Positions 9,566 through 18,975 of a DNA stretch of 64,000 nt are shown here, in pieces (the stretch's first letter is position 1; each line of letters begins with the position of its first letter). The stretch comes from a bacterium. Lineage in GTDB: Bacteria > Sumerlaeota > Sumerlaeia > SLMS01. The DNA is taken from NCBI GenBank assembly GCA_016125005.1, contig WGMQ01000005.1, positions 62,001 through 126,000 of the forward strand, written 5' to 3'. Under the pieces are notes generated by a model. The model worked only from the letters and a program-made list of their open reading frames with translations, did not search any database and was not told the origin of the DNA. A program made the position numbers and the translations under genes.

Positions 9566-10942
9566 TTGAGTTCCTTTTCCGACTTTCCCCTGTCCGACAA
9601 ACTGAAGGGCGCCGTGGCGGACCTTGGCTTCACCGCTCCGCTACCCATTCAGGAGAAGGTGATCCCGCTGGCGCTTGAACGCCGCGACGTGGTGGGCTGC
9701 GCGCCGACCGGCACGGGGAAAACGCTCGCCTTCCTGCTTCCCATCATGGACGGGCTGCTCGAAATGGGGCGCGTCCGCCGATTCCGCCCCCGCGCCTTGA
9801 TTCTTCTCCCCACCCGCGAATTGGCCATTCAGGTCGGCGAGGTCTTTCGGTCGCTTGCCACCAAGACTGGTCTTCGTTCGGTCGTTGTCTGCGGCGGTAT
9901 GGATCTCTCCGAGCAGGAACAGCAGATGCAGCTCGGCGTTGATGCGGTGATCGCCACTCCCGGCCGTCTCATTGAGCACCTGGAGCGTCAGGGCTTGAAG
10001 TTCGCCGAGCTTGAGTACTTGGTTCTGGACGAAGCGGACCGCATGCTGGATGAGGGGTTCCTCCCCGACATCCGGCGCATTGTCGACCAGATCCCGGACC
10101 GTCGGCAAACGATGCTGTTCTCCGCCACCATGCCGCCGGAAATGGAGAAGTTTGCCCGCGAACTGCTCTCCGAGCCCGCCCGCATTCAGGTCGGCCTCGT
10201 CGCCCCCAAGGACTCCATTGAGGAACGCGCCTACCCGGTCATCGAGGAGCAGAAGGTTGATCTGCTCAAGGCCATCTTCGAGCGCGAGCAGGGCTTCGAG
10301 AAGGTCCTTGTCTTCGTGCGAACCCGTGCCCGCGCCCGCGAATTGGTGGAACCACTTCAGGCAGTCACCGGCTCGGTTGCCCGCGAACTGCACGCCGAAC
10401 TGACGCAGAAGGAACGTACCGCTGCGCTCGATGCCTTCCGCTCCGGCGAGTGCAAGCTGCTGGTGGCCACCGACGTGGCCTCCCGCGGCCTCGACATCGA
10501 GGCACTCAGCCACGTCGTGAACTTCGACGTCCCCAACACCCCCGACGAATACATTCACCGCATCGGCCGTACCGGTCGCGTGGATCGCACCGGCATTGCC
10601 ATCACGCTTGTTTCGCCCAAAGAGCAGACCCTTTTCATGGCGATCGACAACGCCGTGCGGCGCCCCATCGTCACGCGCCGCGTCGAAGGCTTTCCCTACA
10701 TCTTCCCGGAGGACGAGTTTGGCGAGGGGGGCTCGGAAAGCTCCAAGCGCAAGCGCCGCGGCTCGACCAGCTTCCGGCCCACCGAGGCTTCGGCGGGGGA
10801 GAAGGAGAATCCCTTCACCAAGTCCGGTCACCTCAAGAAGAAGTACCAACACCGGGAACTTGAGGAAGGCCCACGCCGCAACTCGCGCAAGCGCATCGAA
10901 AAGAAGATCAAGAACAAGAAGCTGCCGCACCAAAAGGGGTAA
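9566..10942 (+). CDS. DEAD-box ATP-dependent RNA helicase (RhlE/DeaD-like)
   Basis: APTGTGKT, DEAD box as LVLDEADRML, SAT, HRIGRTGR motifs; basic C-terminal tail; TTG start. Confidence 0.93.
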   Translation: MSSFSDFPLSDKLKGAVADLGFTAPLPIQEKVIPLALERRDVVGCAPTGTGKTLAFLLPIMDGLLEMGRVRRFRPRALILLPTRELAIQVGEVFRSLATKTGLRSVVVCGGMDLSEQEQQMQLGVDAVIATPGRLIEHLERQGLKFAELEYLVLDEADRMLDEGFLPDIRRIVDQIPDRRQTMLFSATMPPEMEKFARELLSEPARIQVGLVAPKDSIEERAYPVIEEQKVDLLKAIFEREQGFEKVLVFVRTRARARELVEPLQAVTGSVARELHAELTQKERTAALDAFRSGECKLLVATDVASRGLDIEALSHVVNFDVPNTPDEYIHRIGRTGRVDRTGIAITLVSPKEQTLFMAIDNAVRRPIVTRRVEGFPYIFPEDEFGEGGSESSKRKRRGSTSFRPTEASAGEKENPFTKSGHLKKKYQHRELEEGPRRNSRKRIEKKIKNKKLPHQKG

Positions 10943-11113
10943 ACCTGGCTCGGTGCGTTGGGTGGCGACCGGAAGAATGACGACCAGTTGGCATTCTCCT
11001 GCGGGCAAGTCCCCACCTTTTCGCGACGAAGTGGATCATGAAAACGGGGCTTTCTCGGTGGTTGGTTGGTCGTCCTGTTCAACAAGGGGTTTTTTTGGGT
11101 TGCATGGAGTGGT

Positions 11114-11186
11114 GAGTCGCGGTACCCCGTGACTCAAGCTGAGCCAGACTTTCGGCCCAGTCCTCCGGATTTCAGTCAAATCCGGA
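11114..11186 (+). promoter_or_regulatory. Two adjacent hairpins in the leader of the 11215 gene
   Basis: gagtcgcggtaccccgtgactc (11114-11135) and tccggatttcagtcaaatccgga (11164-11186). Confidence 0.35.
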
Positions 11187-11214
11187 CCCCCATCCCCTCC
11201 TTAAAGGAGCAATC

Positions 11215-12084
11215 ATGAAGAAGGCCCTATTTTGCGCGGGAGCAATTCTCGCCGCAAGCGCGGCTTCCGCCGCTTCCCTCAGCTACGACTTCAACACCGA
11301 CCAGAGCGCAAGTTTCACCAGCGTTGTGTTTGGGAACGCTGGCACCACCAGCACCGACTTTAGCTTCGATTACTCGACCGCCGGCATCCCTGCCGCACCG
11401 AGCGGCACCGGGACCATTGGCCTTCGTACGGCCGTCAACATCGCTTCAACGGTGGCCAATTCGCTCACCCTCTACCCTGACACGACCACTCTCAACGTCG
11501 CCGATGGCGACTGGCAGATGACCTTCGACGCCTATGTGCAGTTCGGCGACAATGCTGGTGCGACGACTGAGTTCGTCGGATTCGGTGCGCAGGCCACGAA
11601 GACCTTCCCGGGAGTTGGCGGCGACGGAGACAACGGATTCAACTACATCCTTACCTGTGACGGTGGTTCGAGCAACGACTACCGCTATTCCTCCGGTACC
11701 AGCTCGCCGATGACGGGCGACAATACCGCTCCCAACTGGTGGGGCACCGGCGAGGTGAACAACGCCGGCACCAACTGGAGCGCATTCTTCCCGGTCGTTG
11801 GCAGCTCGGTCGCGGGCTCCCCCGGTCTCCAGTGGGTCACCATTCGCCTGACCGTCAAGGATGCCGGCGCAACCCGCATCGTGGCCTTCAAGAAGCCCGG
11901 AGACGCCGATTTCACCACTGTTTCCACCATCACCGGCGGCATCGGATCCGCGGCCAACCCCTGCTTTGGCCATGCCGACTACTTCACTGGCAGCGCCCAG
12001 ACCAATCAGTTTGTCGTCTTTGACAACGTCGTGATCAGCGACACCGGTCCCTTTGCCGACGTGGCCGACTGGTCCGTCTACTAA
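11215..12084 (+). CDS. Secreted protein of unknown function (lectin/concanavalin-like beta-sandwich suspected)
   Basis: Signal peptide MKKALFCAGAILAASAASA; RBS aaaggagc; ends PFADVADWSVY. Confidence 0.75.
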   Translation: MKKALFCAGAILAASAASAASLSYDFNTDQSASFTSVVFGNAGTTSTDFSFDYSTAGIPAAPSGTGTIGLRTAVNIASTVANSLTLYPDTTTLNVADGDWQMTFDAYVQFGDNAGATTEFVGFGAQATKTFPGVGGDGDNGFNYILTCDGGSSNDYRYSSGTSSPMTGDNTAPNWWGTGEVNNAGTNWSAFFPVVGSSVAGSPGLQWVTIRLTVKDAGATRIVAFKKPGDADFTTVSTITGGIGSAANPCFGHADYFTGSAQTNQFVVFDNVVISDTGPFADVADWSVY

Positions 12085-12114
12085 GACAGCCTTTCCCCTT
12101 TCCGGGATGGTCCT

Positions 12115-12147
12115 CCCCCGGCACGGACTCCGTGCCGGGGGATTTTT
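12115..12147 (+). terminator. Rho-independent terminator
   Basis: cccccggcacggactccgtgccgggggattttt. Confidence 0.85.
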
Positions 12148-12247
12148 GCGACTGAGGTTCGTCAACCGCTCGAACACCCCGCTTGCGGTTTCGGCGCGCT
12201 TGCCTCTTCCTTGGGCTTGAGAATGAAGCGCCGGAGCCCATCCTGCC

Positions 12248-13150
12248 ATGGCGAATGACAACCTGGATTCATCGATCCGATACCCGGGGAGTTCATGGGA
12301 CACGGTGGAGCAGGCCGCCCAAGCGGCTGATCGGCAACCGGCCTTCCTATTGGTGCTGGGGCGGCACGCGACGCTCCCCAGCGAGCGAAAGGTGGCGGCC
12401 TTCGCCCAGGCCCTTCATCTGGACCCGTTCACCGCACGTCAGTGGCTCCTCGCCCCGACGCCGCGCATCATCCGCCGTGAGAATCGCCACGACAAAGTGC
12501 TCGAATGGGTGAGTTGGTTTCGCGCCATCGGCATTCGCGCCTTCGACCTCCCCGAGACACACCTCGCCGAGCAGGAGTTCATCGCCCCCAGCACGCTGGC
12601 CCTCGCTGGCGACGAGTTGGTCGTGGAGTTCGACGACAAGCGGCGCGAGACGCTTTCAGTGCACGATCTCCTTTGTGGTGTTTGGGGCGAGGTCCAGGAG
12701 CGCACCACCACCGAGACAACCTCTCAGGCGGTCGGATGCGAACTCCCGGCCCACCGGAAGACGTCGCTTCACGCCGAACTGACGCTCGACCTGCATCGCG
12801 TCGATTCTTCGCTTTCGATTCGCCTGGCCCAGGACCAGATCCGCTGGTCCGCCGTCTATCCCGACGAGACCGGCCAGTCATCCATGCACATGCGTCGGCT
12901 CCTCAAGCAGGTGCGAACGCTTTGGCCGCGACTCCCCATCATGGAGGACTTCGGTCGCGCCGAGCCGGTGCTGGGCACGTCGCGCGAGCTGCTCGGCAGC
13001 TCGACTTACCTTCAATCGAACTGGATGGGGGGTGGCGGGCGGCTGCGGCTCCAGCGCGAGAAGACTTTTCACGAATCGGGCCGCGGACCCTTCGCGATCT
13101 ACTCGACACTGTTGCGGCTGGAGATGCTACGTCTTGGCCCACCGCACTAG
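12248..13150 (+). CDS. Hypothetical protein
   Basis: Long ORF immediately upstream of (9 bp) and co-oriented with a glycosyltransferase; no recognised family. Confidence 0.65.
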   Translation: MANDNLDSSIRYPGSSWDTVEQAAQAADRQPAFLLVLGRHATLPSERKVAAFAQALHLDPFTARQWLLAPTPRIIRRENRHDKVLEWVSWFRAIGIRAFDLPETHLAEQEFIAPSTLALAGDELVVEFDDKRRETLSVHDLLCGVWGEVQERTTTETTSQAVGCELPAHRKTSLHAELTLDLHRVDSSLSIRLAQDQIRWSAVYPDETGQSSMHMRRLLKQVRTLWPRLPIMEDFGRAEPVLGTSRELLGSSTYLQSNWMGGGGRLRLQREKTFHESGRGPFAIYSTLLRLEMLRLGPPH

Positions 13151-13159
13151 GAGCCGCCC

Positions 13160-14287
13160 ATGAAGATCCTCCTCGACGCCCGCTACCTCGATGGATCCTT
13201 CACCGGCATCGGCACCTACTCGCTTCAGTTGATCCGTCACTTGGTCATGCTCGACGAGACGAACGAGTACACGGTGATCGCGCGCCCGGGCTTCAAGCCC
13301 GACGCCGAATGGGGCGAGCGCGTGAAGTGGCTCGTGTGGAAGCCCCGTCCCGTCAGCCTCTCCACGCTCTATCGGCTCGGGAGCGCCATCGACGACCTGA
13401 AGGTCGACCTAGTCCACAGCCTCTTCCCGCTCGCGCCGCTCCACATGAAGACGCCGCTGCTCATCACCATTCACGACCTCCAGCCATTCATCGACCCGGA
13501 CTTTTCCGCACGCCGTCCCTTCGCGGTGCAGACCGCCTACAACCTCTTCTATCGACGCGCCTATCCGGCGGTGATGCGCAAGGCGCGCTATGTCCTCAAT
13601 GTGAGCTACTACACGGGCGACTGCGTGGCGGAACTCTTTCCCGAGTTCCAGCCCAAGATCATCGTGGTGCAGTCGGGCCTCGACCCGGCGCACCTGGCGC
13701 CGCCGCCCGACGACTTCGAGCTGGTCAGCGCCGAGTTCCACCTGACCAATCCCTACGCCCTCTACTACGGCTCCACGCGCCCCAACAAGAACCTGGCGAT
13801 GATGATCCGTGCCTTTGCCCACCACGTCCGCGTCACGCGCGACGAGGAAACCGAGTTGGTGCTGATCCTCAAGCGTGATCGCTTCTTCCGCGATCTTCCC
13901 CGCCTCATCCGTCAGGAGGGCATGCAGCAACGGGTCCGCGTGCTGGATCAGGTGAGCCCGTCCGAGCAGCGCACCCTGCTGGCCAACGCCCGCGCCTTCC
14001 TTTTCCCGAGCAAGTACGAAGGCTTCGGCTTCCCCGCGCTGGAGGCGATGGCGGCCCATGTGCCGGTGGTGGCCGGGCGCTCCGGCGCGCTGGAGGAGAT
14101 CTGCGGCAACGACGCCGAATTCGTCGACGTGGACAACGTGGAGGACATCGCCCGGGGCATCGGGGCGGTGCTCCGCGACACCCCCCACCGCAACCACCTG
14201 ATCGAGCGGGGCCGCGTGCGCGCCGAACGCTTCAGCTGGAAAGAAACCGCCGCTCGCGTGATCGATGTCTATAAGCTGCTATTTTGA
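13160..14287 (+). CDS. Glycosyltransferase family 4 / group 1
   Basis: LDARYLDGSFTGIGTYSLQL...LYYGSTRPNKNLAMMIRAFA...FLFPSKYEGFGFPALEAMAAHVPVV. Confidence 0.9.
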   Translation: MKILLDARYLDGSFTGIGTYSLQLIRHLVMLDETNEYTVIARPGFKPDAEWGERVKWLVWKPRPVSLSTLYRLGSAIDDLKVDLVHSLFPLAPLHMKTPLLITIHDLQPFIDPDFSARRPFAVQTAYNLFYRRAYPAVMRKARYVLNVSYYTGDCVAELFPEFQPKIIVVQSGLDPAHLAPPPDDFELVSAEFHLTNPYALYYGSTRPNKNLAMMIRAFAHHVRVTRDEETELVLILKRDRFFRDLPRLIRQEGMQQRVRVLDQVSPSEQRTLLANARAFLFPSKYEGFGFPALEAMAAHVPVVAGRSGALEEICGNDAEFVDVDNVEDIARGIGAVLRDTPHRNHLIERGRVRAERFSWKETAARVIDVYKLLF

Positions 14288-14304
14288 GGATACGGCCCCC
14301 CGCC

Positions 14305-14967
14305 TTACCCCTTTTTCCGAAACTGCATGTAGTGGATCGGGTGTCCGGCCTCGATGGCTTTGCGCTGGAAGTTGGTCATGATGTCGTTCTCTTCCGGCTC
14401 AAGGTCCAGGCGCTTGTCGAAGACGAGCGTGAGCCATTCGGCGCATGCGTCGAAGAGGGGACGGATGACCTCGTAATAGGCGGTCACGTCGGTCTTGATG
14501 GTGAGGAGGCCGCCCGGCTTGAGCGTGCGGCGGATCGGCTCGACGAGGCGCGGCTGGAAGAGGCGGCGCTTGTGGTGGCGCTTCTTGGGCCACGGGTCGC
14601 TGAAGAGGATGATGTAGGCGTCGACGCTTTCCAGGGCGGGAAATTCCTCCAGGAAGTAGTGGGCGTCGCAGCGGACGATGCGGGTGTTGGTCAGGTTGCG
14701 GCGGCGCCACTTGTCCTTGGCGCGATGTACCTCTCCGGTGTCGACCTCGATGGCGAAGAAATCCACGTCGGGGCGGCGCTTTGCTTCCTCGGCCAGGAAC
14801 AGTCCCGAACCGGAGCCGACCTCGATCTCCACGGGGCCGCTGCGTCCGAAGATGGCGGGGAAGTCCAGCGGGCGCGTCAGCTCACCCAGGGTCAGTTCGA
14901 AGTCCCATCCGCCGTGTTCCGATTCGCGCAGCGGCGGGGTGCATTCGTTGGGTGCCAACGTCATCAC
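14305..14967 (-). CDS. trmB: tRNA (guanine-N7-)-methyltransferase
   Basis: VEIEVGSGSGLFLAEEAKRRPDVDFFAIEVD...IILFSDPWPKKRHHKRRL. Confidence 0.92.
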   Translation of the reverse strand: MMTLAPNECTPPLRESEHGGWDFELTLGELTRPLDFPAIFGRSGPVEIEVGSGSGLFLAEEAKRRPDVDFFAIEVDTGEVHRAKDKWRRRNLTNTRIVRCDAHYFLEEFPALESVDAYIILFSDPWPKKRHHKRRLFQPRLVEPIRRTLKPGGLLTIKTDVTAYYEVIRPLFDACAEWLTLVFDKRLDLEPEENDIMTNFQRKAIEAGHPIHYMQFRKKG

Positions 14968-15329
14968 GCGGGGTCCTTGAGGAACGATTCGATATTGGTG
15001 GAGGTGACGGCCATCTCCGGCTCGGACAGCATGATCTTCCAGGCATAGAGCCCGAGCAGGCGCTTCACGCCATCGCTCTTGTCGGGCTGGTGCAGCGCAT
15101 CGAGGCCGATATGCAGGAGGCCGTCCTCGCGGACGTGGATGCGGACGAAGAAGGTCTTCCGGTAGCCGCGCTCGATCACGAGGCTGCGCACAAGCAGTTC
15201 CTTCTTGTCGGCGGAGAGGTAGGCCCCCTCGGACTTGTAGCGGTTACCCTGCTCGACGACTTCCAGCGGCGCGTAGGCGAGCCAGATGTCCTCGACCGTG
15301 GTGGGGCCGTTCAGGATGACGTGTGGCAT
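14964..15329 (-). CDS. Hypothetical protein, translationally coupled to trmB
   Basis: ORF of 121 aa, 4-bp overlap with trmB start. Confidence 0.65.
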   Translation of the reverse strand: MPHVILNGPTTVEDIWLAYAPLEVVEQGNRYKSEGAYLSADKKELLVRSLVIERGYRKTFFVRIHVREDGLLHIGLDALHQPDKSDGVKRLLGLYAWKIMLSEPEMAVTSTNIESFLKDPA

Positions 15330-15341
15330 GTGTTGGGCTCC

Positions 15342-16436
15342 TCAGCCGATGATGCGGAGACGGCGCGGGCTCTTGGAGAGCACCTCGCAGCCGTCCTCGG
15401 TGATGAGGACATAGTCCTCGATGCGGACGCCGCATTCGCCCGGGATATAGATCCCCGGCTCGACGGTGACGATGTTGCCCGGTTCGAGCAGGTAGTCGCC
15501 GGCGCGGGGACTCAGGCGCGGGTTCTCATGAATCTCCAGGCCAACGCCGTGACCAAGTCCGTGGCCGAAGAACTCGCCGAAGCCCGCCTCCGTGATGACG
15601 TTTCTGGCGATGGCGTCGACGTCGCGTCCATTCATGCCCGGCTTGAGGGCCGCGATGGCAGCCTGCTGTGCCTCGAGCGTCACATCGTATATACGAACGA
15701 ACTGGTCGGTCGGCTTGCCAAGCACCGGCGTGCGCGTCAGGTCAGAGCAATAGCCACCCACGATGCCGCCCAGGTCGATGGTGATGGGCTCGCCCTTGCG
15801 GAAGCGGCGCGCCTCCGCCTGGTGGTGCGGGTGCGAGGAATTGGGGCCGCTCGCCACGATGTTGGAGAACGACTCGCGCTCGCCGCCGAGTTCCTCCATC
15901 AGGATGCGGATGGTGCGGCTCAGTTCCTTTTCGGTCATGCCGACCTTGATGCGGTCGATGGCCTCGCCCATGACTCGATCTGCCAGACGCACGGCGCGGC
16001 GAATGGTCTTCAGCTCCTCATCGTCCTTCACGCGACGCAGGCCCGGGATCAGGTCGCCTTCGTTCGTCATCTTGATTTTGCGGAAGAAGCCCTTGATGGT
16101 CTCCAGCTCGTCGACCGTGACGGAGCCCTCGAAGCCCACGCGCTCGTAGTCGTTCTTCTTGAAGAGCTTGCGGAACCACTCCTGCACGTCGGAGGTCGGC
16201 TGGACGTGGACCTCGGCGATGTCCTCCATCATGGCGGTCGCCACTTCGCCGTAGCGCGGATCGGTGATGAAGCGCACGCCGTCCTGGTCGATGACCAGGT
16301 AGGAGTAGGAGCCGGAGAACCCGGTGAGGTAGCGCGTGTTGACGCGGTTGACGACGACGAGAGCGTCGACCTCGCGCTGGCGCAGGGCCTTGCGGACCTT
16401 CTTCAAGCGTTGTTGAAAGGATTCCTTGCTGCTCAT
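15342..16436 (-). CDS. M24 family Xaa-Pro aminopeptidase/dipeptidase (PepP/PepQ-like)
   Basis: TIDLGGIVGGYCSDLTRT, HGLGHGVGLEIHENPRLS, VTVEPGIYIPGECGVRIED. Confidence 0.9.
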   Translation of the reverse strand: MSSKESFQQRLKKVRKALRQREVDALVVVNRVNTRYLTGFSGSYSYLVIDQDGVRFITDPRYGEVATAMMEDIAEVHVQPTSDVQEWFRKLFKKNDYERVGFEGSVTVDELETIKGFFRKIKMTNEGDLIPGLRRVKDDEELKTIRRAVRLADRVMGEAIDRIKVGMTEKELSRTIRILMEELGGERESFSNIVASGPNSSHPHHQAEARRFRKGEPITIDLGGIVGGYCSDLTRTPVLGKPTDQFVRIYDVTLEAQQAAIAALKPGMNGRDVDAIARNVITEAGFGEFFGHGLGHGVGLEIHENPRLSPRAGDYLLEPGNIVTVEPGIYIPGECGVRIEDYVLITEDGCEVLSKSPRRLRIIG

Positions 16437-16555
16437 CGGTCGACCCTCCCGGCGTAAGACTGGACTTCTGCGATTCCCGGCGCGCGGCGCCGTGGCACAA
16501 GGGAAAACGGCGGACGGCCCATCGGTCGCGCGCAACTCGACAAAATCAAAGCATC

Positions 16556-16670
16556 ACCACGGAGACACGGAGACACGGAGAAAAGCATGCGGCACATAAT
16601 TCTTGAGAGACTTGATCGCCATTGCCAGCATCTCTTGATCTTCTCCTCCGTGCCTCCGTGTCTCCGTGGT
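16556..16670. repeat. Intergenic inverted-repeat element (ACCACGGAGACACGGAG family), MITE/REP-like
   Basis: accacggagacacggagacacggagaa ... ttctcctccgtgcctccgtgtctccgtggt flanking a ~60-bp centre. Confidence 0.75.
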
Positions 16671-16712
16671 AACCCTTTTGTGAAACACTTCAGGACTGGT
16701 TGAACGCCTCTA

Positions 16713-17393
16713 TCAGCCCTTCGACTTGCCAGCCTGACGGACAAAATCCGTGAACAGATCGGCAAAGCGAGGGTCCACCTCGTCGGCACGCTCGGGGTGG
16801 CATTGGAGCCCCACGATCCAGCTATTGTCCATGGACTCGATGGCCTCGACGAGGCCGTCGGGCGAGTACCCGGTGGGCCTCATGCGCGGCGCAACCATCG
16901 TCGGGACCACGGCCTGGTGGTGGCGGCTGTTGATCCCAACGGGGCCGTAGGCCTTCAGGATGCGGGAGAGCTTGGAACCGGGCGTCACGTCGAGCGTATG
17001 CTGGCCGGAGACGCCCTCCTTCGAGGTGTGCCCGTCCACATGCTGCGCCAAGCGACCGCCAAACGCGACGTTCAGGAGCTGGAACCCGCGGCAAATGCCG
17101 AGCACCGGCTTGTCGAGGCGACGCATCTCCGCGAGCAGGTCGATTTCCATGCGATCACGACCGAGGTCCGGCTCGAAGGTCTTCGGGTCCATCGGGTCGC
17201 CGAAGCGATCAGGATGGATGTCGTTCACGCCACCGCTCAGGATCAGGCCATCGAGCGCCTTCGCATCGGGCGCGGGTCCCGCGGGGCGCAGCAGCACGCT
17301 CTCGGCCCCTGCCTTCTCCAGCGCCGCGGCGTAACGCTCGGCGCAATCGTCTGGCTTGTCAGTGACAGTAATACCAATCAGCGGCTTGGACAT
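16713..17393 (-). CDS. Class I glutamine amidotransferase-like, peptidase C26 (PuuD-like gamma-glutamyl hydrolase)
   Basis: LDGLILSGGVNDIHP, KPVLGICRGFQLLNVAFGG, NSRHHQAV, GLQCHPE. Confidence 0.88.
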   Translation of the reverse strand: MSKPLIGITVTDKPDDCAERYAAALEKAGAESVLLRPAGPAPDAKALDGLILSGGVNDIHPDRFGDPMDPKTFEPDLGRDRMEIDLLAEMRRLDKPVLGICRGFQLLNVAFGGRLAQHVDGHTSKEGVSGQHTLDVTPGSKLSRILKAYGPVGINSRHHQAVVPTMVAPRMRPTGYSPDGLVEAIESMDNSWIVGLQCHPERADEVDPRFADLFTDFVRQAGKSKG

Positions 17394-17415
17394 GGTCGTT
17401 AGTTGGTCCCTTCGC

Positions 17416-18738
17416 TCACCCGAGGATACACTTCGCAACGTGGGCAACGACTTCGCCCGCGGGGAGATTCTGCTGCTCGCGGGTCCGGAAGTTCTTCACG
17501 GCCACCTCGCCGTTGTCCCATTCCGTTCCGCCAACGATCACCACATAATCCACGTCCTTGTCACCGGCTTCCTTCAGCTGGCGACCAAGATTCTTTGCCG
17601 TGTACATGAACTCGGTGGAGATGGTGTGGCGACGAAGCCCTTCGGCAATCGCCATCGCATCGTACTTCACACCGGCGTCCATGTAGGCGACCAGCACGCG
17701 GGGCGGCGCCACGGGGGGCGCGATGATGCCTTGGGATTCAAGGGCCAGCAGCACGCGCTCGATGCCGGAACCGAAACCGATTCCCGGCGTTGAGCTGCCG
17801 CCGAGCTGCTCCACCAAACCATCGTAGCGACCACCGCCGCCGATCGTCTTGATGGCACCGTCCAGCGTCTGGCACTTCACCTCGAAGGCCGTCTTTGTAT
17901 AGTAGTCGAGCCCGCGCACCAGCTTCGGATCCAGCTCGAAGGGAATCCCGAGCTTCGTCAGCCCGCGCTTCACTTCCTCGAAGTGCTCCAAGCACTCGTC
18001 GCTCAGGTGATCCACCATCTTCGGCGCGTCGGCGAAAAGCTCCTGATCGCGCGGATCCTTGCTGTCGAGGCAGCGCATCGGGTTCGTGTAAAGGCGCGCC
18101 AGCGAGTCCTCGCTCATGCGGTCCTTGAACTGTTCGAGGAAGGCGATCAAGACCTCGCGATAACGGGGGCGGCACACCGCGTCGCCCACGGAGTTCAGGT
18201 GCACGGTGAGCTGCGTCAGCCCCAGCCGCTGGTAGAATCCCACCAGCATGGCGATCACTTCCACATCGGCGGAGGGGGCGGCTTCCTTGAAGATTTCCGC
18301 GCCGAGCTGCGTGTGCTGGCGATAGCGTCCCCGCTGGGGGCGCTCGCTGCGGAACATCGGCGCCATGTAGTAGAACTTCAACCCCGACTGCGACCGCGCC
18401 AGCCCGTGTTCCACCACCGCGCGGCAAACACCCGCGCTCCCCTCGGGACGCAGGCACAGGTCAAAACCCTCGCCCTCGTCCGCCGCCGTCGACGACCGCT
18501 TCACCAGGAACATTTCCTTGTTCACGATGTCGGAGGTCTCGCCGCTCGTGCGCTTGAAAAGCTCGATTTCCTCGATCACCGGCGTTTCGATGTAGCGATA
18601 GCCGTGCGCCTCGACCCAGGCGGCGAACTGCGACCGCACCCAAGTCCACTTGTCGGACTGATAGATGAACTGCTTCTGGCCGACAGGGAGGACGTCGCCC
18701 ATTCCGCGGACAGCCTGCACCTTGCGCTGCTGAGACAT
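17416..18738 (-). CDS. hisS: Histidyl-tRNA synthetase
   Basis: VQAVRGMGDVLP, LRPEGSAGVCRAVVEHG, FRSERPQRGRYRQ, LVRGLDYYTKTAFEV, GGGGRYDGLVEQLGG. Confidence 0.95.
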   Translation of the reverse strand: MSQQRKVQAVRGMGDVLPVGQKQFIYQSDKWTWVRSQFAAWVEAHGYRYIETPVIEEIELFKRTSGETSDIVNKEMFLVKRSSTAADEGEGFDLCLRPEGSAGVCRAVVEHGLARSQSGLKFYYMAPMFRSERPQRGRYRQHTQLGAEIFKEAAPSADVEVIAMLVGFYQRLGLTQLTVHLNSVGDAVCRPRYREVLIAFLEQFKDRMSEDSLARLYTNPMRCLDSKDPRDQELFADAPKMVDHLSDECLEHFEEVKRGLTKLGIPFELDPKLVRGLDYYTKTAFEVKCQTLDGAIKTIGGGGRYDGLVEQLGGSSTPGIGFGSGIERVLLALESQGIIAPPVAPPRVLVAYMDAGVKYDAMAIAEGLRRHTISTEFMYTAKNLGRQLKEAGDKDVDYVVIVGGTEWDNGEVAVKNFRTREQQNLPAGEVVAHVAKCILG

Positions 18739-18885
18739 GACGAGAGTTCCTTTGCTGCAAAGGGTATAGGGAGGGGGGGACAAAAGAAAACCCCGGCGGG
18801 TTGCGCCGGGGAAAGCTTTTCCAGGAATGAACCGTGGAGGTCCTCCGGTCTGCGAAGGAGGGTTCCGTGGCCGGGCCACACCCGG

Positions 18886-18975
18886 TCAGCGCCGCTGGAA
18901 GCGGGTACGCTTGCGCAGCTTCTTGTACTTGTGCTTGCGGATTTTTTTCCGGCGCCACTTGATCACGCTACCCAT
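18886..18975 (-). CDS. 29-aa basic protein of the AURKAIP1/COX24 (mycobacterial bS22-like) family
   Basis: MGSVIKWRRKKIRKHKYKKLRKRTRFQRR with SD-like AAAGGAGG upstream on the minus strand. Confidence 0.8.
   Translation of the reverse strand: MGSVIKWRRKKIRKHKYKKLRKRTRFQRR

Noticed and set aside
12505-13878. 457-aa plus-strand ORF overlapping the 12248 and GT4 genes
   Set aside because: Out-of-frame R/H/P-rich reading of two supported CDSs.
15690-15705. TATATACGA-type AT words as promoters
   Set aside because: They lie inside coding sequence as Ile/Tyr codons without associated -35 elements.
14781-16457. 558-aa plus-strand ORF opposite the M24 peptidase
   Set aside because: Shadow ORF; minus strand encodes intact M24 catalytic motifs.
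16556-16670. Possible CRISPR from repeated ACACGGAG units
   Set aside because: Units are adjacent without unique spacers and arranged as an inverted pair, not direct repeats with spacers.
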